Shown here in pieces: positions 51,358 through 59,661 of a stretch of 64,000 nt of DNA. Numbering within the stretch: position 1 is the stretch's first letter; the number at the start of each line of letters is the position of its first letter. Below the pieces are notes generated by a model. It made no database searches and was not told where the DNA came from. It was given only the letters and a program-made list of their open reading frames with translations. The translations under genes and the position numbers were made by a program. This stretch comes from Pseudomonas sp. PSB18 (lineage in GTDB: Bacteria > Pseudomonadota > Gammaproteobacteria > Pseudomonadales > Pseudomonadaceae): NCBI RefSeq assembly GCF_014596565.1, contig NZ_NOIN01000013.1, forward strand, positions 86,400 through 150,399, read 5' to 3'.

Positions 51358-52612
51358 CCTCGTCCACCGGTTCATGCATCCGGTCGCGGTTGGCCAGGGT
51401 CGGGAACAGTTTGATCCAGACCCCGGTTACCAACAGCGTACCGACACCGCCCATGACCACCGCCGGCACCGTACCGAACCAGTGGGCGGTCAGGCCGGAT
51501 TCGAATTCGCCCAGCTGGTTCGATGCGCCGATGAACAGCCCGTTCACCGCGCTGACCCGGCCGCGCATCTCATCCGGTGTTTCCAACTGCACGAAGGACG
51601 CACGGATCACCATGCTGATCATGTCTGCCGCGCCCAGCACCACCAGCACCGCCAGGGAAAACCAGAACGATGTGGAGAGGCCGAACGCGATGGTGGCGAC
51701 GCCGAACACGCCCACGGCGGTGAACATCACCCGGCCCACCTTGCGCTCCACGGCGAACCGCGCCAGCCACAGTGACATCAGCAGCGCACCCACCGCCGGG
51801 GCCGAGCGCAACAGGCCCAGGCCCCAGGGGCCGGTGAGAAGAATGTCCTTGGCGAACACCGGCAACAGCGCCGTCGCGCCGCCCAGCAGGACCGCAAACA
51901 GATCCAGGGAAATGGCGCCGAGAATGTCCGGGCGACTGCGGATGAAGCGGATCCCGGCCAGCAACGAATCCAGGGTCGCCTTGCCTTTGTTCAGCGGCGT
52001 CTGGCGAGCGGGCAGGTTGAGCATCAGGCAGCAGGCAATGAGGTAGAGCACCACGGTCGGTCCGTAGACCCAGACACTGCCGAAGGCATACAGCAGGCCG
52101 CCGAGGGCCGGGGCGACGATGGTCGCCGATTGCTGGGCCGATTGGGCGGCGGCCACGGCGCGGGGAAACAGTGTGGCCGGCACGATGCTCGGCAGCAGCG
52201 CCTGGGTGGTGGGCATTTCAAAGGAGCGGGCAGCGCCCAGCAGGAAGGCGAGGATAAAGATCATCTCTCGCGTGACGTTGTCGGTGGCGCTGCCGATCAC
52301 CAGCGCCAGGGCGATCATCGCCTGCAACGACTGGCAGATTGCCGCGACCTTGCGCCGGTCATAACGGTCCGCCACATGCCCGGTGTGCAACATGAACAGC
52401 ACCCGCGGGGCGAACTCCACCAGCCCGACAAGCCCCAGGTCCAGGACGTTACCGGTCAGTTGATAGAGGTTCCAGCCGATGGCGACGGTGAGCATCTGGA
52501 AACCGCTGGCGGTGAATACCCGGGCCAGCCAGAAGGCGATGAAGGGGCGGTGGTGGCGGAGCAGCGTTGGCGCTTGGTTGGGCATCGATGGCGGGTCCAG
52601 TGATGAAGGCAT
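51335..52612 (-). CDS. MFS transporter (EntS-like)
   Basis: A 425-residue twelve-helix transporter from ATG at 52612; other starts at 52585 and 52624 are possible. Its features are WLARVFTASGFQMLTVAIGW, GLVEFAPRVLFMLHTGHVAD with RYDRRKV, and later SFVQLETPDEMRGRVSAVNG. This is the MFS_3 group that includes the enterobactin exporter EntS; the substrate here is unknown. The 3' end overlaps the end of the PaoC-like gene by 23 bases in opposite direction. The upstream gap of about 450 bases holds a degenerate REP pair and the oxidase promoter. Confidence 0.86.
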   Translation of the reverse strand: MPSSLDPPSMPNQAPTLLRHHRPFIAFWLARVFTASGFQMLTVAIGWNLYQLTGNVLDLGLVGLVEFAPRVLFMLHTGHVADRYDRRKVAAICQSLQAMIALALVIGSATDNVTREMIFILAFLLGAARSFEMPTTQALLPSIVPATLFPRAVAAAQSAQQSATIVAPALGGLLYAFGSVWVYGPTVVLYLIACCLMLNLPARQTPLNKGKATLDSLLAGIRFIRSRPDILGAISLDLFAVLLGGATALLPVFAKDILLTGPWGLGLLRSAPAVGALLMSLWLARFAVERKVGRVMFTAVGVFGVATIAFGLSTSFWFSLAVLVVLGAADMISMVIRASFVQLETPDEMRGRVSAVNGLFIGASNQLGEFESGLTAHWFGTVPAVVMGGVGTLLVTGVWIKLFPTLANRDRMHEPVDEAKATYPG

Positions 52613-52702
52613 CGAGATTATCACCGAGCTGTAACTGGAAGTTGCGACCAGCGAAAAAATTGTTAGCCAGACATCGATCTATGGGTGGAGCAGCGAAGTT
52701 CT

Positions 52703-52788
52703 TGTGGGGGCAAAGCTTGATCGCGATGCTGTTCGAAGTATCCCCCGAGACCGAGGTGCCTGCATCGCGGGCAAGCCTTGCTCCCACA
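52703..52788. repeat. Degenerate REP doublet
   Basis: TGTGGGGGCAAAGCTTGATCG at 52703 and a reverse unit ending GCTCCCACA at 52788 are decayed versions of the REP unit. The rest of the 450-base gap up to the oxidase operon shows only the Anr box. Confidence 0.75.
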
Positions 52789-52902
52789 GATTTTTGAGCA
52801 CAGCCAAGCTGCAACAGCGTTGCCAGCCACTGAGTCAACCTGTCACGCGACAAAAGACCACGCCGTTCATCGGCAGAAATGCGACTACTCTTTGAGCATT
52901 GC

Positions 52903-52916
52903 TTGATCCAGATCAA
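52903..52916. promoter_or_regulatory. Anr/FNR box before the cio operon
   Basis: TTGATCCAGATCAA is a perfect match to the TTGAT-N4-ATCAA consensus of Anr/FNR proteins. It lies about 155 bases before cioA. Anr is the oxygen-sensing regulator of Pseudomonas and in P. aeruginosa represses cio at low oxygen, so control of this operon by oxygen is very likely. Confidence 0.8.
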
Positions 52917-53071
52917 CACCCGTCCGTGGTATTGGCCTGGCGGCCACTTGGCCAGATACCTGCGTTGTGACGGTTTTAAAAAGAACGATTTGAAAGGCAT
53001 CGCACTCCATATCCGAGGGGGCGTGATGCAGGCCCCACCCGCAGCCGGTTTTACCTGACAGAGGAAGACTT

Positions 53072-54511
53072 ATGTTCGGTTTGGAGGCGCTCGATCTCGC
53101 CCGGATCCAGTTCGCATTCACGATCTCGTTCCACATCCTGTTCCCGGCTATCACCATCGGCCTGGCGAGTTACCTGGCGGTGCTCGAAGGCTTGTGGCTC
53201 AAGACCCGCGACGATACGTACCGCGATCTGTACCACTTCTGGTCGAAGATATTTGCCGTCAACTTCGGCATGGGGGTGGTGTCCGGGTTGGTGATGGCCT
53301 ATCAGTTCGGCACCAACTGGAGCCGCTTCTCGGACTTCGCCGGCGCTGTCACCGGGCCGCTCCTGACCTACGAGGTGCTTACGGCGTTCTTCCTCGAAGC
53401 GGGCTTCCTCGGCGTGATGTTATTCGGCTGGAGTCGTGTCGGCCGAGGCCTGCACTTCTTTTCCACGGTCATGGTGGCGATCGGCACGCTGATTTCGACG
53501 TTCTGGATCCTGTCGTCCAACAGCTGGATGCAGACGCCCCAGGGCTATGAAATCGTCGATGGCCGGGTCATCCCGGTGGATTGGCTGGCGGTGGTCTTCA
53601 ACCCTTCGTTCCCCTATCGCTTGCTGCACATGTCCACCGCGGCGTTTGTCGCCACGGCGTTCTTTGTCGGCTCATCGGCGGCCTGGCATTTGCTGCGTGG
53701 ACGCGACAACCCGGCCATCCGCCGCATGCTGTCGATGGCGATGTGGATGGCCTTGGTGGTGGCGCCGATACAGGCGGTCATCGGCGACTTCCACGGCCTC
53801 AACACCCTCAAGCATCAGCCGGCGAAGATCGCGGCCATTGAAGGCCACTGGGAAAACGTCGGCAACGAGCCCACGCCGCTGATCCTGTTCGGCCTGCCGG
53901 ACATGAAGGCGGAGAAGACCCGCTTTGCCGTGGAAATTCCCTACCTGGGCAGCCTGATCCTGACCCACAGCCTGGACAAGCAGGTACCGGCCCTCAAGGA
54001 GTTCCCGCCGGAGGACCGACCGAATTCGACCATCGTGTTCTGGTCGTTCCGGGTCATGGTGGGCCTGGGGCTGCTGATGATTTTCACCGGCTTGTGCAGC
54101 CTCTGGCTGCGCCGCAACGACCGACTCTATCAATCGCGGCCGTTCCTCCACCTGGTGCTGTGGATGGGCCCGTCCGGCCTGGTCGCGATCCTGGCCGGCT
54201 GGTTCACCACCGAGATCGGTCGCCAGCCGTGGGTGGTCTACGGCCTGATGCGCACGGCCGATGCGTCGTCCGGGCACAGCTTCGCGCAGATGAGCATCAC
54301 CCTGGTGTTGTTCGTCGTGGTCTATTTCGCGCTGTTCGGTGCCGGCCTGAGTTACATGATGCGCCTGGTGCGCAAGGGGCCGGTGGCCCACGAGGCCGAG
54401 CCGACCGATGGCGGCCCGGGCCAGAAACGTACCCCGGCGCGACCATTGTCGGCCGCCAACGAGGGCGACGAAGAGATGGACCACAACGACCGCTCGAACA
54501 AGGGGAATTGA
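53072..54511 (+). CDS. cioA: Cyanide-insensitive bd oxidase subunit I
   Basis: A 479-residue quinol oxidase subunit that reduces oxygen to water with ubiquinol as donor. The high-spin haem His is in FTISFHILFPAITIG (His21), and the QFGTNW and GRQPWVVYGL signatures are present. The Q-loop is short, which fits the cyanide-insensitive CioA type of Pseudomonas rather than the long-loop E. coli CydA. About nine membrane helices are seen. A polar 45-residue tail follows the last helix. The cioB gene starts three bases after the stop. Confidence 0.92.
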   Translation: MFGLEALDLARIQFAFTISFHILFPAITIGLASYLAVLEGLWLKTRDDTYRDLYHFWSKIFAVNFGMGVVSGLVMAYQFGTNWSRFSDFAGAVTGPLLTYEVLTAFFLEAGFLGVMLFGWSRVGRGLHFFSTVMVAIGTLISTFWILSSNSWMQTPQGYEIVDGRVIPVDWLAVVFNPSFPYRLLHMSTAAFVATAFFVGSSAAWHLLRGRDNPAIRRMLSMAMWMALVVAPIQAVIGDFHGLNTLKHQPAKIAAIEGHWENVGNEPTPLILFGLPDMKAEKTRFAVEIPYLGSLILTHSLDKQVPALKEFPPEDRPNSTIVFWSFRVMVGLGLLMIFTGLCSLWLRRNDRLYQSRPFLHLVLWMGPSGLVAILAGWFTTEIGRQPWVVYGLMRTADASSGHSFAQMSITLVLFVVVYFALFGAGLSYMMRLVRKGPVAHEAEPTDGGPGQKRTPARPLSAANEGDEEMDHNDRSNKGN

Positions 54512-54514
54512 GTC

Positions 54515-55522
54515 ATGGGTATTGATCTTCCGCTGATCTGGGCCGTGGTCATCATCTTCGGCATCATGATGTACGTGATCATGGACGGTTTCGACCTGGG
54601 GATCGGCATTCTCTTCCCCTTCATCAAGGGCGAGCGCGACCGTGACGTGATGATGAATACCGTGGCGCCGGTCTGGGACGGTAATGAAACCTGGCTGGTG
54701 CTGGGCGGTGCCGGTCTGTTCGGGGCGTTTCCGCTGGCGTACTCGGTGGTGCTGTCGGCGCTGTACCTGCCGTTGATCCTGATGCTCATCGGCCTGATTT
54801 TTCGCGGTGTCGCCTTCGAGTTCCGCTTCAAGGCCAAGGCCGAGAAGCGGCATCTGTGGGACAAGGCATTCATTGGTGGATCGCTGACGGCCACGTTCTT
54901 CCAGGGCGTGGCGCTGGGCGCGTTCATCGACGGGTTCCAGGTGGTCAATCGCCAGTTCGCCGGCGGTTCCCTGGACTGGTTCACGCCGTTCACGATGTTC
55001 TGTGGCCTGGCCTTGATCGCAGCCTACGCCTTGCTCGGGTGTACCTGGCTGATCATGAAGACCGAGGGCAAATTGCAGCAGCAGATGCATGACCTCGCCC
55101 GCCCGCTGGCGTTCGTGGTGCTCGCGGTGATCGGCATCGTCAGCCTCTGGACACCGCTGGCCCACGCCGATATCGCCGCGCGCTGGTTCACCCTGCCGAA
55201 TCTGTTCTGGTTCCTGCCGGTGCCGATCCTGGTACTGGTGACCATGTACGGATTATTCCGCGCGGTCGCCCGCAATGCGCACTACACGCCGTTCATCCTG
55301 ACGCTGGTGCTGATATTCCTCGGCTACAGCGGCTTGGGTATCAGCCTGTGGCCGAACATCGTGCCGCCGTCCATCTCGATCTGGGACGCCGCCTCACCGC
55401 CCCAGAGCCAGGGGTTCATGCTGGTGGGCACGCTGTTCATCATCCCATTGATCCTGGTGTACACCTTCTGGAGCTACTACGTGTTCCGGGGCAAGGTGAC
55501 CCATGACGACGGTTACCATTGA
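54515..55522 (+). CDS. cioB: Cyanide-insensitive bd oxidase subunit II
   Basis: A 335-residue membrane subunit with about eight to nine helices. Family signatures: IMYVIMDGFDLGIGILFPF at the start and NTVAPVWDGNETWLVLGGAG soon after. It assembles with CioA to form the oxidase core. GGGGAA is nine bases upstream of the ATG. The small DUF2474 gene begins 22 bases after its end. All three genes are probably one transcript from the Anr-box promoter. Confidence 0.92.
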   Translation: MGIDLPLIWAVVIIFGIMMYVIMDGFDLGIGILFPFIKGERDRDVMMNTVAPVWDGNETWLVLGGAGLFGAFPLAYSVVLSALYLPLILMLIGLIFRGVAFEFRFKAKAEKRHLWDKAFIGGSLTATFFQGVALGAFIDGFQVVNRQFAGGSLDWFTPFTMFCGLALIAAYALLGCTWLIMKTEGKLQQQMHDLARPLAFVVLAVIGIVSLWTPLAHADIAARWFTLPNLFWFLPVPILVLVTMYGLFRAVARNAHYTPFILTLVLIFLGYSGLGISLWPNIVPPSISIWDAASPPQSQGFMLVGTLFIIPLILVYTFWSYYVFRGKVTHDDGYH

Positions 55523-55544
55523 TCCAGCTGCGGGGGGTGTTGAG

Positions 55545-55709
55545 ATGGCCAAGCCGGACTTGAAAGATATCGAAGCCGCCGAACGCAAGCCGCTCTGGCA
55601 GCGTCTCGGTTGGCTGGCGGGAATCTGGGTGGGCAGTGTGCTGGCACTGTTCATTGTCGCCAGCCTGATGCGGATGTTCATGAATGCCGCAGGCCTGACC
55701 ACTCATTGA
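55545..55709 (+). CDS. DUF2474 small subunit-like protein
   Basis: A 54-residue protein with a single membrane helix (LAGIWVGSVLALFIVASLMR) and an N-terminal polar part (MAKPDLKDIEAAERKPLWQR). This is DUF2474, found after bd oxidase genes in Pseudomonas and comparable in place and size to the small CydX subunit of E. coli. ATG at 55545 follows GGGGGGTG by about six bases; a frame from 55503 would overlap cioB. A role in oxidase stability is inferred from location. Confidence 0.82.
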   Translation: MAKPDLKDIEAAERKPLWQRLGWLAGIWVGSVLALFIVASLMRMFMNAAGLTTH

Positions 55710-55718
55710 TAGGCCGCA

Positions 55719-55734
55719 GGGGCAACTCTGCCCC
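55719..55734. terminator. Possible hairpin terminator between cio and rlmG
   Basis: GGGGCA and TGCCCC form a six-bp stem around an ACTC loop in the 36-base gap between convergent genes. No T run follows, so it may be a weak or factor-dependent stop. Confidence 0.35.
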
Positions 55735-55745
55735 CACCGCGCCAG

Positions 55746-56876
55746 TTATTTCCGAGCCTTGAGAATCACGAATTTCGGGGTGGCAGCCACTTGCTCGACA
55801 CTGCGGAACAGCCGCGCCAGTTTGCTGTGATAGCCCAGGTGCCGGTTGCCGACGATGTACAGCGCGCCGCCGACCACCAGTGCTTCACGGGCTTGCTGGA
55901 ACATCCGCCAGGCGAGGAAATCGCCCACCACCTGCTGTTGATGGAACGGAGGGTTGCACAGCACCACGTCCAGCGATTGCGCTTGCTGTCCGGCCAGACC
56001 GTCGGCGGCCCGTACGGTGACCTCGCGCTCGCCCAAGGCGGCTCGCCAGTTCTCGGTGGCCGATTGCACAGCCATGAAGGATTCGTCCACCAATGTATAG
56101 CGGGCTTCGGGGTTGCGCAGGGCGCTGGCAATGGCCAGCACGCCGTTGCCGCAGCCCAGGTCCGCGACCTGAGCTGTCCCCAGGTTGGCTGGCAGATGCG
56201 GCAGGAACGCTCGGGTGCCGATGTCCAGTCCTTCACGGCAGAACACATTGGCGTGGTTGAGCAATTCGATCTTCGGCTCATCCAGCGAGTAGCGGGTGGG
56301 GTAGGGCGATACCTGGGGGGCTGACGAGACGGTTTGCGACGTGGCGATCAACAGGCGCGCCTTTTTCACCGCCAGTGAGGCCTGCACCGGGCCGACGTAA
56401 CGCTCCAACAGGTCGCCGGCAGCCCGGGGCAGGTGCTTGATCATCGCGCCCGCAACCACTTGGGCGCCGGGGGCCAGTTGGCCTTGCAGGCGAATCAATT
56501 GTTCTTCCAGCAGGGCCAGGGTCTTCGGCACTTTGATCAGGACGTGGTCGAAGGGCCCGGTCAACGGTTCGCTGGCCGGCAACGTCGGCACCGCATCGAA
56601 GGGACGTCCGTTGCGGACCAGGTTCTTCTGCAACGCTTGCAGGGCCAGGAACGAGTCGCTGCTGCTGATCACCTCAACCTGACCGGCCAGGCTGGCGGCG
56701 AGGGCGCCGAAACCGTCATTGAGCACCAGGACCCGGGTGCTTGCAGTCGGTTGTTGCTCGGCCAGATGGGCGAGCAGGTACTCATCGGCTGCATCGAAGG
56801 CTTGCAGCGGTTCGTTCGGCTGTTCGGGTTGGCGGATCAGATCGAGTTGAGCGAAGGGACTGGCAAGCAAAGGCAT
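55746..56876 (-). CDS. rlmG: 23S rRNA (guanine-N2)-methyltransferase RlmG
   Basis: A 376-residue protein with two Rossmann-like methyltransferase domains. The N-terminal half is the degenerate one (VLVLNDGFGALAASLAG), and the C-terminal half is active: VADLGCGNGVLAIASAL and the NPPFHQ motif in DVVLCNPPFHQQQVVGDF. The length (378 in E. coli RlmG) favours RlmG, which methylates G1835, over RsmC (343). The C-terminal AFVILKARK-like KFVILKARK fits. The gene stands alone. Confidence 0.87.
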   Translation of the reverse strand: MPLLASPFAQLDLIRQPEQPNEPLQAFDAADEYLLAHLAEQQPTASTRVLVLNDGFGALAASLAGQVEVISSSDSFLALQALQKNLVRNGRPFDAVPTLPASEPLTGPFDHVLIKVPKTLALLEEQLIRLQGQLAPGAQVVAGAMIKHLPRAAGDLLERYVGPVQASLAVKKARLLIATSQTVSSAPQVSPYPTRYSLDEPKIELLNHANVFCREGLDIGTRAFLPHLPANLGTAQVADLGCGNGVLAIASALRNPEARYTLVDESFMAVQSATENWRAALGEREVTVRAADGLAGQQAQSLDVVLCNPPFHQQQVVGDFLAWRMFQQAREALVVGGALYIVGNRHLGYHSKLARLFRSVEQVAATPKFVILKARK

Positions 56877-57054
56877 GGTTGGGACTCTGGCAATCGACGA
56901 ATGTCCCGCTGCCCTGAGGCAGGTGTTTCAGCGGGGCCGCCTGAATGAACTGCGTCGGGTACTGAGGGCGACATCATTCAAGTGGGGCCGTGATGGTACT
57001 TTTTTTTGCTGCGCATTACCCGAGGGTTTTCAACGTCGAGGAGGGCTGGCCGTA

Positions 57055-57768
57055 TCAGATCACATGGATGTGAGCCGCCTTGGCCACGGCTGAAATCTTA
57101 TTGCTGACGTTCAGCTTTCGCATGCAACTGCAGACATGGAAGTTCACCGTACGTTCGGAAAGACACAAGATCCTGCCGACCTCCGATGCGGTCTTCCCTT
57201 CGGCTGACCATCTCAGTACTTCGATTTCCCTCGGCGACAAGTGGCACTTTTGCGTGGGTGCCGTGGTGTCTGCCATTTTCTTGCTCGCCAGTGCATGCAA
57301 TCTTTGACTGGCGAAAATGGCATAGCCGAGGTTTCCATAATGCTCCTCGATATCGATAGGGCAGTGAGTCCGAGCGAGGCTGAACAGACTGCAATAGCCC
57401 CCGTGCTCATCATGAACGGCTTGTGTCCAACCATATCTGAGACCTTGTCGATTCAGCTCAAGCCATAACTTGGGTGCCTGGGCGAAAAGGCTCTCATCCC
57501 AAAGGATGGGAAGAGGAGATTGATTGCAGTGTGCTACTACTGGATCGCAGGAGGCGTAACCATTCTGTTCATATAGCCTGTCCCACCCATAGGGGTAGTT
57601 ATTCAGGTTCACCTTGCTGGCATGTTTATCCGGGTTGCCGAGATAAGATGCAAATGCGCAAAATTCAAATCCTTGATTATTAAAGAAATTCAGGACCAGA
57701 CGATAGGCTGTCTGCAGGTCTTTTTCGCAGGATAACTTCCTTAACTGTAAGTCCTTCCACTTGTCCAT
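57055..57768 (-). CDS. LuxR family regulator, AHL-binding type (solo)
   Basis: A 237-residue quorum-sensing-type regulator. The autoinducer domain keeps the residues conserved in TraR/LuxR: W62, Y66, D75, P76, W90 and G113. The C-terminal GerE HTH reads LSPREIEVLRWSAEGKTASE and LSERTVNFHVCSCMRKLNV. No luxI-type synthase is in the window, so it is a LuxR solo here; it may answer a signal from elsewhere in the genome or from neighbours. AGGAG lies six bases before the ATG. Codon use is AT-richer than the flanks and the upstream gap is AT-rich, suggesting transfer. Confidence 0.88.
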   Translation of the reverse strand: MDKWKDLQLRKLSCEKDLQTAYRLVLNFFNNQGFEFCAFASYLGNPDKHASKVNLNNYPYGWDRLYEQNGYASCDPVVAHCNQSPLPILWDESLFAQAPKLWLELNRQGLRYGWTQAVHDEHGGYCSLFSLARTHCPIDIEEHYGNLGYAIFASQRLHALASKKMADTTAPTQKCHLSPREIEVLRWSAEGKTASEVGRILCLSERTVNFHVCSCMRKLNVSNKISAVAKAAHIHVI

Positions 57769-57826
57769 CGTCTTCTCCTGGATTGACGTTCAACTACGTG
57801 GATCCAATCTGGTGCGAAAACACAGT

Positions 57827-57842
57827 GTAGGACTTTTCCTAC
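57827..57842. promoter_or_regulatory. Palindrome in the luxR-fpr gap
   Basis: GTAGGACTTTTCCTAC is an inverted repeat with six-bp arms, 59 bases upstream of the LuxR start. It is not a standard lux box (no CTG-N10-CAG) but may bind a regulator. The remaining gap to fpr is AT-rich and shows no gene. Confidence 0.35.
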
Positions 57843-58060
57843 GCGATAGTTAGAATTTTTAATTTCACTGAGTTCAGGTGGTATTTAAGAAAATACACTT
57901 AGGCGTTTATTCTGTTACAAGGTTTTTATATTTGTATAACTTTGGTAGATGTTCCAAAGAGGTGGTGGTGCAGTTGTAATTAAAATGCCATTACTCATTG
58001 TCGGTGGTTAAGACGCTCACTTTGCGGGAGACTGTGAGCCTCGTTCCATTGGAGTGGCTC

Positions 58061-58837
58061 ATGACCGACAGCGCAGAGAATTTCACCCGTCAAACCCTGC
58101 TGGACGTGCAGCCATTGACCTCCCATCTGTTTACCTTGCGTGTCTCCCGGGACCGTGGCTTTCGTTTCCGGGCGGGCCAGTTCGCCCGGTTGGGGGTGGT
58201 CAAGGCGGACGGTGACACCGTTTGGCGGGCCTATTCCATGGTGTCCTCGCCGTTCGACGAGTTTCTCGAATTTTTTTCCATCGTCGTTCCGGATGGCGAG
58301 TTCACCAGTGAACTCAGCCGCTTGAAACCGGACGACAGCCTGTTGGTGGATCGCCAGGCATTTGGTTACCTGACGCTGGACCGCTTCGTTGACGGACGGG
58401 ATTTATGGCTGCTGTCCACCGGCACGGGGGTGGCGCCGTTTCTTTCGATCCTCCAGGATTTCGAGGTGTGGGAAAGATTCGAGCGGATCATCCTCGTGTA
58501 CAGCGTCCGCGAGGCCAAGGAGCTGGCGTATCAGGAGCTGATCGACGGGCTGGGCCGGCGCGATTACCTGGTCGAGCATGCCCATAAGTTCCGGTTCATC
58601 CCGACCGTGACCCGAGAACAGCATCCCGGGGCACTGAACGGACGCATCACGACGTTGCTTGAAAGTGGCGAGCTGGAGCGAGCGGCCGGAGTCGCTCTGA
58701 CACCGGAGCATTCCCGGGTCATGTTGTGCGGCAATCCGCAGATGATCGACGACACGCGCAAGCTGCTCAAGGCCAGGGGCCTGCAACTGAGCCTTTCCCG
58801 GCGGCCGGGCCAGGTGGCGGTGGAAAACTATTGGTAG
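58061..58837 (+). CDS. fpr: Ferredoxin/flavodoxin-NADP+ reductase
   Basis: A 258-residue FAD enzyme passing electrons between NADPH and ferredoxin or flavodoxin; involved in iron and oxidative stress in Pseudomonas. The FAD motif RAYS is at 56-59 (RAYSMVSSP). The NADP site includes STGTGVAPFLSILQD and the CGNPQMIDDTRKLL stretch, and the C-terminal end VENYW. The length equals the P. aeruginosa enzyme. ATG at 58061 has GGAGTG upstream; the frame is open further back without a good site. No finR-like gene is divergent; a LuxR solo stands there instead. Confidence 0.9.
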   Translation: MTDSAENFTRQTLLDVQPLTSHLFTLRVSRDRGFRFRAGQFARLGVVKADGDTVWRAYSMVSSPFDEFLEFFSIVVPDGEFTSELSRLKPDDSLLVDRQAFGYLTLDRFVDGRDLWLLSTGTGVAPFLSILQDFEVWERFERIILVYSVREAKELAYQELIDGLGRRDYLVEHAHKFRFIPTVTREQHPGALNGRITTLLESGELERAAGVALTPEHSRVMLCGNPQMIDDTRKLLKARGLQLSLSRRPGQVAVENYW

Positions 58838-58867
58838 GCCTCATGGCGCCGAGCCAGGCACCCATCC

Positions 58868-58910
58868 TGTGGCGAGGGAGCTTGCTCCCGCTGGGCTGCG
58901 CAGCAGCCCC
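58868..58910. repeat. Single palindromic repeat (GGCGAGGG family)
   Basis: One unit with GGCGAGGGAGCTTGCTCCC and GGGCTGCGCAGCAGCCC palindromes, between the convergent fpr and mscL genes. It belongs to the second repeat family of the window. Confidence 0.8.
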
Positions 58911-58967
58911 AAATCAGGGCTGCTCGATGCACAGCGTTCAGCGGCGAACCACTCCAGCAAAGACCGC

Positions 58968-59381
58968 TCAGGACCTTTCGTTCTGGGCCTTGAGCAGATC
59001 GCGAATCTCGCTCAGCAGCAATTCTTCCTTGCTCGGAACCGGTGGCGCACTCGGGGCTACGGCCTCTTCACGCTTGAGACGGTTGATCGCCTTGACGCCC
59101 ATGAAGATGGCGAACGCGACGATGATGAAATCGATGGTGCTCTGGATGAATTTGCCGTAGGCCAGTACCACCGCCGGTGCGTCACCTTGGGCAGCCTTGA
59201 GGGTGATGGCCAGGTCACTGAAGTCTACCCCGCCAATCAGCAGGCCGATCGGAGGCATGACCACGTCGCCAACAAACGACGAAACGATTTTGCCGAAAGC
59301 GGCCCCAATGATGATCCCGACGGCCATGTCGACGACATTGCCTTTGACCGCGAAGGCCTTGAACTCGCTTAGCACGCCCAT
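58968..59381 (-). CDS. mscL: Large-conductance mechanosensitive channel
   Basis: A 137-residue channel subunit that opens under membrane tension and protects cells from hypo-osmotic shock. It has the N-terminal amphipathic MGVLSEFKAFAVKGNVVDMA, the pore helix AVGIIIGAAFGKIVSSFVGD, the second helix FIQSTIDFIIVAFAIFMGVK, and a charged cytoplasmic C-terminal bundle (KEELLLSEIRDLLKAQNER). Length is the family norm. It is divergent from katB across 280 bases. Confidence 0.94.
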   Translation of the reverse strand: MGVLSEFKAFAVKGNVVDMAVGIIIGAAFGKIVSSFVGDVVMPPIGLLIGGVDFSDLAITLKAAQGDAPAVVLAYGKFIQSTIDFIIVAFAIFMGVKAINRLKREEAVAPSAPPVPSKEELLLSEIRDLLKAQNERS

Positions 59382-59560
59382 GAGTTGTTCCTTGTGACAG
59401 ATGAGTTTGAATGGCAGTGTAATTCAGCCAGATGCGTTCCGCTCGACACGTCTACTTACAAAGCTCCCAACGATCGACCTGACGTTCCTCTAAAAGTTTA
59501 CAAAGTGCCATCAATCGCGCGTGATACGCGGTTTCAAGCGGACTCCCTACAACGTTTTTT

Positions 59561-59586
59561 CTATCAACGCGGTATGGCATTTCTAT
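59561..59586. promoter_or_regulatory. OxyR-like half-sites before katB
   Basis: CTAT at 59561, GTAT at 59572 and CTAT at 59583 are spaced by seven bases each, like the ATAG-N7-CTAT-N7-ATAG-N7-CTAT pattern of OxyR. Two of three half-sites are exact. katB is OxyR-controlled in P. aeruginosa. The site lies about 75 bases before the start. Confidence 0.5.
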
Positions 59587-59661
59587 TTAGGTTTTGCTTT
59601 TTCGAGCACTAGCCTCTGACAAGCGCACATGGATGCGCTCTATAACATCAGAGGAAATTCT

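Noticed and set aside
57827..57842. Palindrome read as a lux box
   Set aside because: It lacks the CTG-N10-CAG pattern, so it is listed only as an unknown palindrome.
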